Below the pieces are notes generated by a model, which had not been told where the DNA came from, ran no database searches, and saw only the letters and a list, made by a program, of their open reading frames with translations. From Ampullaceana balthica (lineage: Eukaryota; Mollusca; Gastropoda; Lymnaeidae): 64,000 nucleotides of DNA. The position numbers and the translations under genes are program-made. Of the stretch, positions 12,061-45,200 are shown one piece after another (within the stretch, counting starts at the first letter, position 1; every line of letters begins with the position of its first letter). The stretch is taken from positions 1-64,000 of the forward strand of contig CALYLW010000182.1 of the NCBI GenBank assembly GCA_944989445.1. The letters run 5' to 3'.

Positions 12061-12939
12061 CAACATACAAACAGTGTGACTTAAATAAAAGCGTGTAAAA
12101 AGGACTAAGTTAGAGAACTTATCAAATATAATGTCTTATCCGAAAACATGAACACAAAAAAGGGAATTGTATTCCTAAGTGAAACAGCAACATGTTAGTG
12201 ATGAGAATCCATCGGTAAATAGGGCCATTTTTTGAAATGGAAAAAAGGGGAACACAATATTTATAAAAATAGTTTTAATGAATTTTAAAGTGGGCTTCTT
12301 AAAACGATTCCTTTCACTTTTTCTTTAATATCTATCAGCGTAAGCTTTTCTTCCGAATGCAATTCCTTGCTACGATGGATTTATAGCTATTTGAAATTTT
12401 TCTATTTAAAAAAAAATAAATTGATATCCGATTGAATTGTTTGATTGTTTCTTAGCGCTCGTTATATAAAATGAAATCGTTGTATTCTTAAGGGTAAACT
12501 CAGCACAAAATGTAGTTATATTATAGACTTAATATATCGCATACACATGCATACTTAGAAAAGAAAAATGTGCATATTTTAACTATGTAATACAACTTTT
12601 GAGGTAGTACCCTCCTGCTGTTCAGTGCGGGTATATTTTTAGTTATCTATATATTATATATTATAGAGAAAGTCAGTCCTAAATGTCATCTCCATTTTTT
12701 AAAATCAATTATTTTATATAATTAATTAGACCTTATTTTTAATTTTAATTATGTTAATATAATATTTGTATAACAGTTTAATAAGTACCAAAATTGAAAT
12801 TTGAATTATAGTTCCCAAAATATATATTTAAAAAAACACAAAAGTTTAAATATATGTAGAGTTATTTAAGTAATAAGATGCAGACTTAATCACTTATACT
12901 CTTTCCGGTCAGAACTTTAAATACCAACACACGTGGCCA

Positions 12940-33177
<20,238 letters not shown>

Positions 33178-33457
33178 TATCTGTAATTTGTTTATAAAAA
33201 ATATGCACTTATTAAATCATTACCTTTTCCTTAAGGTAAAGAAGCAACATTTAAACAAAAATTAAAATACTACATCCTAGGTAAGCGTAATTTTATATAA
33301 TTTTTACTAAAGAAATAAGTAAAGACAGGGTGATGTTGAATTTACGTCTTAAAACTAAAACATACTATACATTGTACTATTGCATGCAAGTTCGGGAAAC
33401 ACATTTAGCAAAGGTAACGAAGATATACACACAACAAAAAGCCAACAAAAAGAATAA

Positions 33458-33496
<39 letters not shown>

Positions 33497-34277
33497 ATAC
33501 ATATTAGGGCTGCGGAAATTAACGTAAATATACTTACTTTTTACTACTTTACAAAATGTTTAAATAATTTATATTTTTGTACTATTTTTTAAAAGTGTAT
33601 TTATTTTTGTTTTTTTGTGTTTTTTTGTGTTTTTTTTTATAAAATAAATAATATTCAAGCGTTGACTATAACGTGTATTCATTTTTTTTACAGTTTCAAA
33701 CACGATCATTTTCCAGAAAACATAAGTTATATAATATTTAGCTTGTATTGTTTGCATTAAAGTAATAATGAGTATAGCTTCGCTTTGGCAAATTTCGATG
33801 CTCCATAGAAAATCTAGTACGCGTTGTTTATTTATTGTATCTCTAGCATGCGTTTTTCATTGAAAAACCAACAGCATCTAATACAAAATATTATATAAAG
33901 AAAAAAATTAAAATGAAATATGTGAGAAATAAGAACACACTTGATCTTTGTGGACGCTAAATGGTAAGACAATAGAGCAAAAGAAATTGTTCGTACCTTA
34001 GCTTTCATCTTTCAAATGACATCATACAATTCGTTTCATTATTGTTTACCTGTTCGTTTATTTGCTTTATGAATAGCTTTTATTTTACAGAAAAGCTTTT
34101 GTTAAATACGTATAGCGTCAAAAACGTTTAATTAATTACTTTTCAGTTTTTAAGATGACTAAATTAATTTTAGAACGCAGATAGTTTACATAGTTTTGAA
34201 AAAAAAACAACCTTGGTATGGAAGGCTGTATGTTTATAAGAATATAAACCACAGTTGTTCAACTTTTTTAAAAAAAA

Positions 34278-34930
34278 TCAATGAAATATGAACAAAGAAT
34301 TTCCTTTACGCTGTATAATACGAAACCAAAGTATGCATCTGAGCTTACTCACCTGATTCAAATATATAACATTTGATAAATAAATGTATCCACTTGTACA
34401 ATATTTTATTAATTGAAAATATGTTTCAATAACACACCTGTTCTTCCTTTTTCTAAAGTGTATATACCACATCACACAGTCCCTCTTTCAAGTCTGAATC
34501 TACAAGGTAACAGAAAAAAGTACAAGACCAATAAGTTCGAAGCTTATAACCTGAACACAAACACAATTTAAAAATATCACTGTATAACAAGTTCACACGT
34601 TCATTCAACCATGTTAAAGTACGTACCATTCGTGAATTCATTGTAACCATAACATCTCCTTACTTAGTACAACTGTTCAACAAAACTAAAACGGCATTTC
34701 AAAACCTTCCGAATATATATATGTGCCTAAACAGTTAACATTGTGCTTGGCAATGTTTAACAAGGAACATTTCTAAAGGTTTTTTCTTAGGCCTCGCCTG
34801 CGTGTCTTGGTGCAACAAGTCGGTGAAACGTTCATAACATTTTCATTGCTAACCCTTTAAAAAACACTGGTAGGCAATGTGTAGTTTAATTTTGTATAAG
34901 GCGGTTGAGTTAAAAATAGATTTTGATCAC
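34278..34930 (-). promoter_or_regulatory. conserved upstream block of gene A: probable first exon and promoter
   Basis: Aligns by eye with 60545-61450 upstream of gene B: gcttactt/gcttactcacc, aagtacaagac, caaccatg.ta.ag.ac.taccattc, attcattgtaac, acatct and acaactgttcaac. Conserved donor-like sites on the minus strand are GAATG|GTACGT (34646), AACAG|GTGTGT (about 34438) and CAG|GTGAGT (34352). Minus-strand frames are not conserved between copies, so this is probably untranslated exon plus promoter; a TATA-like catatatatatt lies near 34715. Exact transcription start unknown. Confidence 0.45.
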
Positions 34931-35429
34931 TGATGCATATCGGTTTCTATCAAAAGAGGAAAAAGCGTAAATCAAGCGTACATAAGTAACTTATTTTTTT
35001 TAAAAATTACACTTAAGCGGCGTCTTTCTTGAAAAGCCACATTTTGACAATTTAGGTGATGATGATTAATGTTCAACTTATGTACACATCGGGTAACTTT
35101 GTAAACAAATCTAAGAATTCATTTTTTGTTGTTGTTTTTTTTTAAAAAGTATTCTGTCTTTCTTACAAATTTTCAAACTCACATATACTTAATGATAGTA
35201 TTTTTTAAAAAAAAATTAGTTTTTGAATGACTTTGCTTGTTATTGAAACGATAATAATACCATTAATATAACTATGGATGCCCAATTTGCAAGGGAAAAA
35301 AAACTCTTCCTTATTGCCATTTTAACAAAAAATTTTATAAAAAAAATGTCAAATGAAATTTGACTATGAAATTATCGTAATAAAAAAAAACAACAAATAT
35401 ACACAACATTTGAAAAAATCCTTATATAG

Positions 35430-35895
35430 TAAAAGGCAATCGTTATATAAAATTAAACAACCCTTAAAAACAAAGTTTTTGACTATAAATGCCCTTATAT
35501 ATGAGACATAACTAAAAGTATCGATTATGTTCAAACGCGACATACATTTACAGACTGACACCGACTAATATCCCCTAGCCTAAAAACCGGGGGAAGGGGC
35601 CGGATGGGGTGTGGACGTCGATGGCTTGCGTCAACGCGTACTCAACTGGCACGTGGAAGAAAAACAATAACAAACAGTGAAATTGAATCACATATGTAAT
35701 ATATAGAAAAACTGAAAATGCATTAATTTAATTACGGTACGTTCGATCGATCTGATATTTTAATACGATGCATTGTTAGGTGACACAAGACTATGTGCAA
35801 AATATTTCAGCTCGATGGCATCACGGGAAGTGTGTCATTTTCTAATTTTGTTTTTACGCCCTCCTGACCGCGAACCCAAGAGATTGCGCTGAAGT
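35430..35895 (+). repeat. interspersed repeat R1, forward copy
   Basis: Starts ttatatagtaaaaggcaatc, has tttttgactataaatgccc, gagacataactaaaagtatc, gcgacatacatttacagac, aattacggtacgttcgatcg and ends cagctcgatggcatcacggg. It is the best-preserved R1 copy. The adjoining 35.9-36.14 kb has another partial start (tatataataaaaggcaattt) and tagtcaaaaacttagttttt. 34930-35430 shows nothing recognisable. Confidence 0.6.
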
Positions 35896-36139
35896 TAATA
35901 TAAGGGATTTAAACATATACACAACATTTGAAAAAAAATCATTTTATATATAATAAAAGGCAATTTTCTGAGCGGTCATCGATAGCGATTGGTCCCTGAA
36001 ACTCCTACAGACTCCTACAATAATTTACAGGTGGAGAAAAATTTGATCACATTTACATATTTAGCGACGTTCAAAACGAAATATTTATGGTGCAGCTTTT
36101 TTTTCAAGAGTTTATTTTGAGTGGTGCGCCTTGGGATTT

Positions 36140-36470
36140 GTAGTCAAAAACTTAGTTTTTGCGGGTTATTTATTATAACTCTGGACAGACCGGCGATGTG
36201 AGGGCAGGTAGGGTCTTTGGACAGACGGGGATGGGTAATGCATATTATTGTTGACTTGATACACGTGTATGGCGGGTCGAGACGGCGGTTCTCTCGATAA
36301 ACTGCGTTGGGGGGATGTAGGGTCTCGCGACAGATCGCGGTGTTTGGAGGGATGTAGGCTCTCTGGAAAGACGGGGATGAGTAATGTTGTGATGTCCTGT
36401 CATGAACTTCACAGATCACCCTACACTTATTCTCGTCCTTGGTCAGGCTTTCTTGCAAGTAAATAAATAA
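36140..36470. other. GC-rich block with degenerate repeats
   Basis: Contains repeated words gacagacggggatgggtaat / gaaagacggggatgagtaat and gtagggtct / gtaggctct, so it is internally repetitive with a diverged unit. No coding pattern. Origin unknown. 36480-37195 holds nothing recognisable. Confidence 0.35.
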
Positions 36471-37197
36471 ATACATACATTAAAAAACTTCGTTCCTCTA
36501 CCGTGTTATGGTTTGTAAATACTTTCGATCCTATGTTAATAAATTAATTTTCCATCATAATATAAGTCCACTTACTTGGTAAATAATGAGTTTAAAACCA
36601 ATGATGTGTAATATAAATGACCATCTCTAGGACGTTTTAAGAAAATAAATTTCAACATTTTTTAAAATGAATGAAGATTTATAATATGTTAAGCTAGTGT
36701 ATCCTTGGGCTTATTAGAAATTAATTTACATACAGTAAAAAAAAATAATTAAATATAAATTTAAAATCGCTTTAAAACCTGATAATGATTATGATGGTTT
36801 CCTTAATATTTTAACTTTTTTTTAAAGACTGAGATGGAGATTTCAAACTAAAATTTAAATTTAGAAAATGAAGCACCATGTCCGGAAAGGAATTGAGTAC
36901 AAAATAATTATTGTTTCCTTTGGAAATACTTAGTCAATTAAATATACTTTAAAAAAATAATGTTCAAAATATCCGTTACCTATTGTACTGGTAAATATGT
37001 ACTTATTAAACTTTAAATTACATGCCCTATGAAATTCCCTCTAAAACTGAGTAAGTATTGCATCGTTCTCATTTGATGACTAAAACGATACATTTAAAGA
37101 ACAATTAAACTCTATACTCGGATGGGAATCATTTATATCACAACACATAGACGCATTCACATTTATGCATTTTCCGTATACTTTTGACATATATAAT

Positions 37198-37640
37198 ATA
37201 CTAGCAGACGTGCGTTGCAACGATCTCAGTAAAAAAAGGAATACATAAAGATAAAATAAACAAAAAAAATTTATAAAAAAAAGATGAGGCCCAGCTGCAG
37301 TTAGGAATGTAGAATTTCGCATGCAAAAGCTGAAAATATTTTTAAGTCACAAACTAAGTAGCCACACAGGGGGATTCATAACTTTTGTTGTTAGATGATC
37401 AAATTTCAATATATCACATAAAATCATTCGATAGATCACATTAAATATCAATAAAACTTCTGAGTTCTGAGTCCCCCTGTGTGACTACAAGTTTGCCACT
37501 AAAAAATTATTTTCGTCTTTTTCGTGCGAGATTCTAGATTTCTCACTGTAGCTGGGCCTCATCTTTTAAAAAAAGCTTTTATTTCATTTTATTTTCTACT
37601 TTAACACGTTAACAAAAGATTTGTAAAACTTAATTTCATT
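37198..37640 (+). repeat. fragment of interspersed repeat R2
   Basis: Begins actagcagacgtgcgttgca and acgatctcagtaaaaaaagg, as in the 23.1 and 51.6 kb copies, then is interrupted after about 80 bp by a palindromic MITE (37281-37568). After the MITE the sequence drifts into R1. Confidence 0.5.
37281..37568. mobile_element. palindromic (fold-back) MITE
   Basis: The left arm starts agatgaggcccagctgcagt; the right arm, reverse-complemented, starts agatgaggcccagctacagt. The match continues through gtagaatttcgca/ctagaatctcgca, gaaaat, cacacaggggga.tca, ataac/agaac and tcacataaaatcattcgata to near the centre (about 37425), so almost the whole 288 bp is one inverted repeat with a small loop. A-rich tracts flank both sides. 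Confidence 0.75.
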
Positions 37641-37654
37641 TATGAACATTTAAA

Positions 37655-37935
37655 CTCTTTAAACAACACCGTAAACACAAGTTTTTGACTATAAATCCCT
37701 TATAAATGAGACATAACTAAAAAGTATTAATCATGCTTAAACGCGACAAACATTTACAGCCTTAGATTGCCTTAAATCCCCTTTTTGTAAAACGGAGGGG
37801 GCAAGGAAAAGCGTTGGTCTCGGATGGCTGAACTTAACTCAGCGTGACGCGTAAAATGTCAACAAAAGCAGGCCGCTACATATAGTTAAATAGAGATATG
37901 CTAAAATGCATTGATTTAATAACGGTACATTCGAT
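37655..37935 (+). repeat. interspersed repeat R1, truncated forward copy
   Basis: Has gtttttgactataaatccc, gagacataactaaaaagtat, cgcgacaaacatttacagcc, ggatggctgaacttaactca and ggtacattcgatcgataaga, then stops where the hAT piece begins. Confidence 0.6.
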
Positions 37936-37939
37936 CGAT

Positions 37940-38530
37940 AAGACACTTTATTAGCTTAATCCTTCCCACAAGCCGAACGTACTGTCAAAATGTCAGCACT
38001 CTAGGAAGTCAGAAAACGTGTTTACGAGCGTTTTAAAAAAAGTTGACGACATATACAGATCATGATGACATATACAGATCCGTAAGCGTGCACGATATAA
38101 AGGATAGGGCCTCAAAAAAGACAAGTGTGTTGACTTTATTGTATTCAAGTGATGAGCGGGTCTCAATGACAATATAACCAGCCGAGCTTAACAATAATAC
38201 ACATGGAACTGAGATAACTTGTATGCACAAAATGATCTGGGCAGAAAATGACATTGACGGATATCGGTGTTCATTAAGTTTCCACCATTGTAGAGGGTTA
38301 ATGGATTCAGGAACTTTCTACACAATTTTGTAAGGAAATAATTCATCAGAAGAGATGTCGTAATTTTCTGTCTCTGAATCAGACTCCATTTCTTCCAGTA
38401 ACTTTATACGCTTTTCTTTGGTTTGATAAGTAGGCGAAGTGTTAGAACCATGGTAGTCAAACTTTATTAACATTTTGAAGATTCCCGTCAGTCAATAGTT
38501 TAAAACCAAAATGTTTGTGTAATCGTTAGG
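37940..38530 (-). mobile_element. internally deleted hAT element (BED side fused to dimerisation domain)
   Basis: On the minus strand the 5' part (38530-38350) encodes broken BED-finger-side sequence (HGSNTSPTYQTKEKRIKLL). It is followed directly by LCIQVISVPCVLLLSSAGYI and ETRSSLEYNKVNTLVFFEA (38250-38070), which correspond to the P-x-S-x-x-x-E-x-x-F-S-x-A-G dimerisation region of hAT transposases. The catalytic centre is absent. It has the same architecture as the nested element at 6315-7115. Confidence 0.65.
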
Positions 38531-38534
38531 AAAA

Positions 38535-41330
38535 CGAGGCCAAGGAAAGCTGAAATGAGCATAACATTTTGTAGAAAACATTACATGTTTTGATGTGACG
38601 TCACGGTTTTAAATCACCCCGCCACCCTCGTCACACAACAACTCATGCGTGTAACCCCCCTTGTCCCCCTTCAGTAGCTTGACATTATTTGTGTACGACC
38701 ATTACATTATTACATAGGAGATTTTATAAAGTTAATAAAGCACAAGTAATATTGTTGCATGTATTTGTTATAATATGTTCAAAAATGGCTTGAGATATTA
38801 CATTTTATATAAAATCCGTGGATTTTCGATGACATTTCCCCACAGGTTCCAGAAATGTCCTCCTTTTTTGGCCCTCCGAGTTTGGATAGGATAAAATCAA
38901 TGATATTTTCTTTTAAATGAGCAGATCTCTCGATAAGCATATGCGCAATGGCTCTCTACTGTCTGAAAGGTAATCGCTTCCTGTACATGTTCAGGGCAGC
39001 AATCGTCTTAGCGATCGGGGCTGAAATAGTATGATGATGTTTAGATTCATAATCAGGTGCTTATATATAGAAAATTAATACTTCCGTTTCCATTGTGCGG
39101 CGCTGTTTGATCATATCAAACGTCACTATTTGATGCATAAAGTATGTATTCAAACTACCACCTGCAACCTATTATGTGCATTTGATAAGAGAGCGTTCCC
39201 AGTCCATTTAGTAGTACTATTCATTCTTGGAATACCAGTTATAAATGTCAGGGCCTCTTTACATATTCTACCTGACACTTACAGTGCCGTATTCCTGGCA
39301 ACAGAGAGAAGAATCATACTGTAACCATTCACCAACTTTAAACATACTCATCTAGTGCTTTGATATATGAGTTCACTTGCTTCAGAACCCGCTTGGTTTG
39401 CTCACGCTATGGTATCTTCATTGCAGCATGTGGATCACAACATAAATAAATTTGGTTTGTATTGCAAGGAGTCTAAAGAGATTAGCATGAGCGTCTGACT
39501 AATGTTTGTGTGACCTTATCACAATTTAGCGTAATAATTGCGTGCACATGGCTGTCCAGCCATCATAAATTATTAAGTGCACCAGATAATATATGTCTTT
39601 TTATTGACTTCTCATAATAAGTGTTATGTAGTGGCTGTGCTGTCGGCTACTTCGATTAAAATGCATTCAACCGTAATCCGGTCAATACCAAAAATGGCAA
39701 ATGGGCATCTCTCTACTAGCGTCTGTGTTATTTTCTATGGCGATACTTCCATTCATCGTTTTCGATTACTATAGATAGTCCATTAACCTCGATACCATCA
39801 ATCCGATCTTACACACTTGTTCTAAAACATTCACTACTCAGTGGTTTGTTTCGTAAAAATAGGCCCATGAAGTCAACCATCTAAGACACCGTTTCATATC
39901 GTGAAATGGTGTTGTTTACATTAAAATACGTGTTTTCAACATTATTCAAGAAAATAATATAAAATTTAACACAAAAAATTTATCGAACGACTTTATTTAC
40001 ATCTACAAAGCAAAAAGTATAAGGGACAAATAGGATGCATCTTTCTAGGAAGTTAATGTTATTTTTAACATTAACACAAATTGATCATATACGGCGTCTT
40101 GAATAAAGACCTAATGAAAATAAAAATAAAAAATAAAACAGCAAGCTCAGAAATTTGCTGCACCTGACGAAAAACCAAACAAAACAAAAATACAAAGACA
40201 CAATTGTAAGAACTGAACTAAGTGTATATATTTATGTCTGTTTGGTGCTTTTATTCAAGTTACCTTTTCAAGCAATCAAGTCAAATATCGAATGTCATAT
40301 TCTCAATGCGGGTAGGGAATTAAAGTACATTGGAAATTTATATAATTTACTTTAAGTTTCCCATTAATCTGACAAAATATTATGTCTCAGAGACTTCTAG
40401 GCAGACTCCTTTTACTTTTTTCGATCTCGTACAATTTCGTTTTTTTTTAAATAATTTAATTTTTTTTAAAAGTACAAAATAACGTGAAAGCCCTGCTATA
40501 AATGAGAGGTTGCGAATGATCACATCACTAAAGATGCTAAAAATAAGTGGGAAGGATCAAATTACTGCAGAGACTGCAATAAATGCAGATACTGATGTTA
40601 AAAAGAAGTAAAAACCAGTAAAAAGTACCATAATCCTGTTTGCTTAAAATTTGTTTTCATTGCTTTAAAAAAAAATGTTTCAATATTTAAAAAAAGCACA
40701 AAAAATACTTTGTTTTCAATTTTCATCATCATCAAATAAACTATTTTTGTTCCCGCAGCAACGTTTGTACTACGGAACATTTAATGTTTGTTTTTTTTAA
40801 AATATTGGGCAGATAATGTGATAATGAATCGGTAATGTCACAGGTCATAATATGTATATATGAACCCACCATTATCTTTGATCAATTTTATTTAACATAT
40901 CATGTCACACTTGGACACCATTTTATTTTAATCTACAATACCCAACAAACGTTTTCAGGACTTCAGGCTTAAATCTCCTTCGGTTGTAAGTATACATACA
41001 CAATTTAAAAGAACTGTAAAATAACACATTGATACGTCATTGTCATCTTCTGAGACACTATAAGACAAAATAAACGTCATGATAGACACTTAGAAAGAAA
41101 CTCGTTTTATATAGGTAATAATCTGTTTAAATATTTATCAGATTTAATAGGCATAATTTATAACTTGTCCTTAGCCATGCAACACGACTAGTACTGTGTC
41201 AATTAATACAGCTTTTTATGTTTTCAAATATGCTGAATCCGAAAACGACAATGGTTTTTGCATATGACATATATATTTTTCATAATTCAGCAAATTACAA
41301 CAAAAACACATTTTTACTGCTGCATTATAC
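38535..41330. other. long stretch without recognisable genes
   Basis: A GC-richer piece lies at about 38580-38690 (gatgtgacgtcacggtttta). 38820-39790 has near-balanced composition and looks like old coding or transposon DNA, but short frames at 39130-39324 and 39577-39774 show no domain I know. The rest is AT-rich. Confidence 0.35.
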
Positions 41331-41334
41331 AATC

Positions 41335-41550
41335 ACCGTATATGCTCGTTCTAAAACCGACCTTTTTTGAACAAAATCTAAGGGGAAAAAATGATGTATT
41401 TTAAGAAAAAAATGTTTACCATTTTGTTTAAGCTGTCCTATTATTTTGGGGGGTCGGCTTGCGAGCGGGATATAGACTTTTAATGCTTTTCTCTTCAAAT
41501 GTGGCGGGGGGCGGCTTATGAACGGACGGCTATAGAAACGAGTATATACG
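41335..41550 (-). repeat. small repeat R3, reverse copy
   Basis: Contains ggggggtcggcttgcgagcg and gcggcttatgaacggacggc, reverse complements of the paired words at 10690-10835. The outer words tatatgctcgttct and aaacgagtatatacgc look like terminal inverted repeats, which supports a MITE. Confidence 0.6.
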
Positions 41551-41699
41551 CTAATTAAGCTTAAGCCTATAATGCCCAAGGCATACATTTCTGAGGTAAG
41601 CATGCTGATGTCAGATGACTTTGGACGATGGGGCTTGTCATTTCTAAAACCGGGAAACGACATAACTCATTGAGTAATGTATTGAGGAATACCATCCGC

Positions 41700-44294
41700 A
41701 CTGGGAAACGAATGAACCACGGAGTTCTTGTCTAAAGATTACGTTCCAAGAACTTACTTTCCCCAGGCACATCATACTCATGGTACAGACATCGTGGAGA
41801 AGTATGTCTACCTTATTTTAAAGCATAAGACGACTTGATTTTCTGCTGCAATGTTCCTGAACTTGTGTGCCAGCTAGGAGGCTCTGAAATCGAGTACAAT
41901 ACTGGAGATTTGAGACCGTTTATCGATTCACCAAAGACTAGCTTTAAAACTCTCTTACTTCACAATAGAAATCAATATGGATCAGTTACGATAGCTTACT
42001 TAACTCGGCTAAAAGAAACATATGAATATCTACAACTTCTTTTAAATAAGATAAGATACACATAATTTAACTGGACAATATGTGGAGACCTTAAGGTCAT
42101 CTGACAATATGTGGAGACCTTAAGGTCATGTGCATGCTGCTTGGCCAGCAAAAATGTTACACAAAAATGCCATGCTTCTTGTGCGAGTGGGATAGCAGAG
42201 CAAGAAATCAACACTGGGAGAGGAAAAAGTGGCCACCTCGACTTAACTTGAATCCTGGATCTAAAAACATTGTGGCCACAAGCTTAAATGACCCATCTGT
42301 TAAGAACTGATGTCTATATACTACTGTTAAATATTACTGTACTATACTAATGAAGATACATACGATTAAATTATCCCCACTGTTTAATATTGGGGTATAT
42401 ATTCTATAGACATCAATACTTGTATATGACACTTATTGTCTAGGGTTACAGATTACGTGATGCTAATTGAGCTCCCAGACTACTTACAAACGTTATCTTT
42501 CTATTATCTACATCTAATCGGCTCTCGCTCCCAGTATTAAGTATTAGTATAGAACTACGATACAATACCAAATAAATATAAATAAACACACAAAACACCT
42601 CTGTACACAACAGAGATAATATTTAATTACATTAAGTAAATCATATAAATACACATTGGAATAGATTATTCAATATAATGGATAGACTATAGCTCAATAA
42701 CTCAAATACTAAATACAATCAGATTACAACTTAACTTGAAAAATACATTATATGACTTCTTAATCGGCCAGCTCCAGTTGTATGTCTGCCGATCTCACAC
42801 CACACATGGTCTCAGGTCACGGGGTCAATCCATGTTCCGCCTCAGTGGTCAGCGATGCTATTAACCCCTTCATCGTCTGGGAGGCCGGTAACACCACGTC
42901 CCTCTACGACTCCAGTGACTGACCGCGTCACAGCTGGCTGCACTGTTTACTAACAGTAGTCTTCTGTCCGGCTCAGGGTTGTCTTTCCCACTTTTGCCAG
43001 TTGCACGTCCGGTGCTCAAACTTCTATACTACGTAAGCTTGGCTATGCTAGCCCCTACGCTTACTTGCTCCACTGTAGGTAACTCTATCCTACATTTACT
43101 TGCTGAAATAATATACACATAAAACTGAATAACCAATTAATGAATATACAGTATATAAAAGAATACTACATCTATTTCAACATAACAATTATAAATTTGA
43201 CTATCCTAAGTATAATCTAAGTCCAACCTGCACACCAGCAAGGCTCCCTTCTCAAGACCCGTCCTACAAAGGTTTGGAATGCAGAGGACGAATGTGTCTT
43301 ATGTCCCAGTATATAAGGACCGCTCACGCACACCTGCCCTAAATTCCTATTGGTCCATTGGTTGAACCTTTCGTCCCATAGATGGTACATGTGACAAACT
43401 TAATCATTATTGGTTAAGCCCTACGTTCCAATAACTTTTGGGTGACCCCCGACACAAATACAAAACAGCATCCCTACTAAAATTGGCCTAGCCGAAGAAT
43501 CGATTTTGACCGGATAACTTTAGTTGGCCTCTCACCCGCATTCCTACATCTTTTCCTTTGTCCCTCAACGGTTAGTGTCCCTCAACCGCGTTTACAAAAC
43601 TGTCTTTGTCCATAAAAGGTTAGTGTCCTACCTCATGTCTGAACCCCTATCTCCCAACGGTTCTAGAATAAAATGATTCTCAAACCTATATTTAGATACT
43701 TAATACCATCGAACGTCTTATTGCCAACACTGCATATTAAATTGGGTATATTTAAACAATTTGTAAAGGCCCTTGGCAAAGTAGGTGATTGCTTCAAATA
43801 CATTCGCAATAAATTCCCAATCAGTCAGCTATGAAAAAGTTGAAGGAGTATGTGTTCGCTCACAAATTCGAAAGTTACTTTTCGATGATCAGTTTGAAAG
43901 AACGGTGCATTCCGTTGAGCATAAAGCATGGGTTTCATTTGAAGGAGTTGTTGAGAATATCATTAGGAATCACAGACACGTAGATTACAGAGTGTATGTT
44001 GAAACCATGGTGCGACACTATCATTCACTGGTGTGCAACATGAGTTTGAAACTAGATTCACTCCATTACTACCTTGATTATTTTCCAGAGATCCTTGGAA
44101 ATGTCAGTGAGGAACAAGGGGAAAGATTTCACCAGGATATCAAGAAAATGGAGCATAGATATCAGAGATTATTGAATGTCAAGATGAGGGAAGAATATTG
44201 CTGGAATATTAGACTGCTTTTTGAGCATTACCTAAATGACTACATCAATCAACCATGTGTTTCCCCAACAATGCAACAAGTTCAGTTGTTTTAG
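41700..44294 (+). pseudogene. decayed repeat-borne ORF (FIDS..LLHN / EEQGERFHQDI family)
   Basis: Plus-strand frames read LLSPGTSYSWYRHR, RPFIDSPKTSFKTLLLHNRN, LKETYEYLQLLLNKIRY, ICGDLKV, CFLCEWDSRARNQHW, KKWPPRLNLNPGSKN, then after an insertion LLPTLHIKLGIFKQFVKALG, CFKYIRNKFP, LHYYLDYFPEILG and EEQGERFHQDIKKMEHRYQ. I know this order from abundant uncharacterised invertebrate proteins, often in repeats; their biochemical role is unknown to me. Several stops and frameshifts (for example near 42064 and 43830), a short local duplication (acaatatgtggagaccttaa at about 42075 and 42105) and a 1.4-kb insertion show it is dead. The last 169 codons (43785-44294) remain open. Confidence 0.65.
42308..43710 (-). 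mobile_element. 1.4-kb insertion, possible solo LTR
   Basis: Interrupts the ORF between SVKN and VLLPT; removing it restores the reading. GAAC occurs at 42304-42307 and again at 43711-43714, a likely target duplication. Read on the minus strand the block runs from TGGTATTAAG to GACATCA (TG...CA, two bases in from the duplication), with a TATA-like ttatatac near 43310. No coding frame. A solo LTR is the best guess. Confidence 0.45.
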
Positions 44295-45094
44295 TACAGG
44301 TAACTGACGAAGTGACAATTAATATGTATTTGTTAGTTTTCTGTGTTAACACCACAAATTAATTACAGCTTTGAAGAGTGTGTGGACACTTTATAGTCGT
44401 AGCTTAATTGTAATAACAATTCAGTATTCAATATGATTTTGTGACAAACCTGACGTGATACACACAAATGGTAATCATATTTGGAGTCAGCATACAAAAA
44501 TACGAAAAAGTCACGTACAAAATTCAAAACATCAGTCAAGAATTTTAAATTTGCAGTATAGTGGTATATTGAAGTGATCAAAGCATATGCGTACTTGGAG
44601 TTAATAATACATAACTTCATAACATACACATGTATTGTAAATATAAAGATATATATTTGTAAGTGTTAATTCATATTTATGCACAATTTAATAAGAGTTT
44701 GATATATATTTATGTTACATGTATTTGATAGTATCAACATTTAAGTTACCATTGTAGTGAAAAAAACTAATCATGTAACAAATGTTCACATACATTTTAC
44801 CACGTTTTTATTAACTTGCTTTCGTTCCGGTCTGCCTGTCCGCAGTTTTTCAAAATGTCCAACGTAAAATTAAACCACTTCTGATGGTCTAACCTTTAGC
44901 TACAATACTTGTCATAGTCTTATTAAAACGATCTATTACTAAAGCTTACATGCTGTATATAGACTGCATTGAGAACACACTTTGTTTAAGCTCAAAGTAT
45001 TATTGGGTTCAAAATGAAACTTCTTAAGCAACTATTACAATTCCTCATAACAGTTAATGTCTACTATGAGAGTAAGTATGGTATACACTTGTTC

Positions 45095-45200
45095 AATAGT
45101 CTGTACGTTCATAAGCCGACCCCCCTCTTCTGGAGGAGAATAGTGTGTAACACGCTGGTAAGCCAACCCCCCCCCACCCGATTATAGGACAGGATAAACA
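45095..45200 (+). repeat. small repeat R3, forward copy
   Basis: Has gtacgttcataagccgaccc and gctggtaagccaaccccccc, the two arms of the R3 family. 44300-45090 and 45205-45830 show nothing else I can support. Confidence 0.5.

Noticed and set aside
34453..34650. 65-codon frame starting MVTMNSRM upstream of gene A
   Set aside because: The homologous block upstream of gene B has a stop in this frame; more likely untranslated leader.
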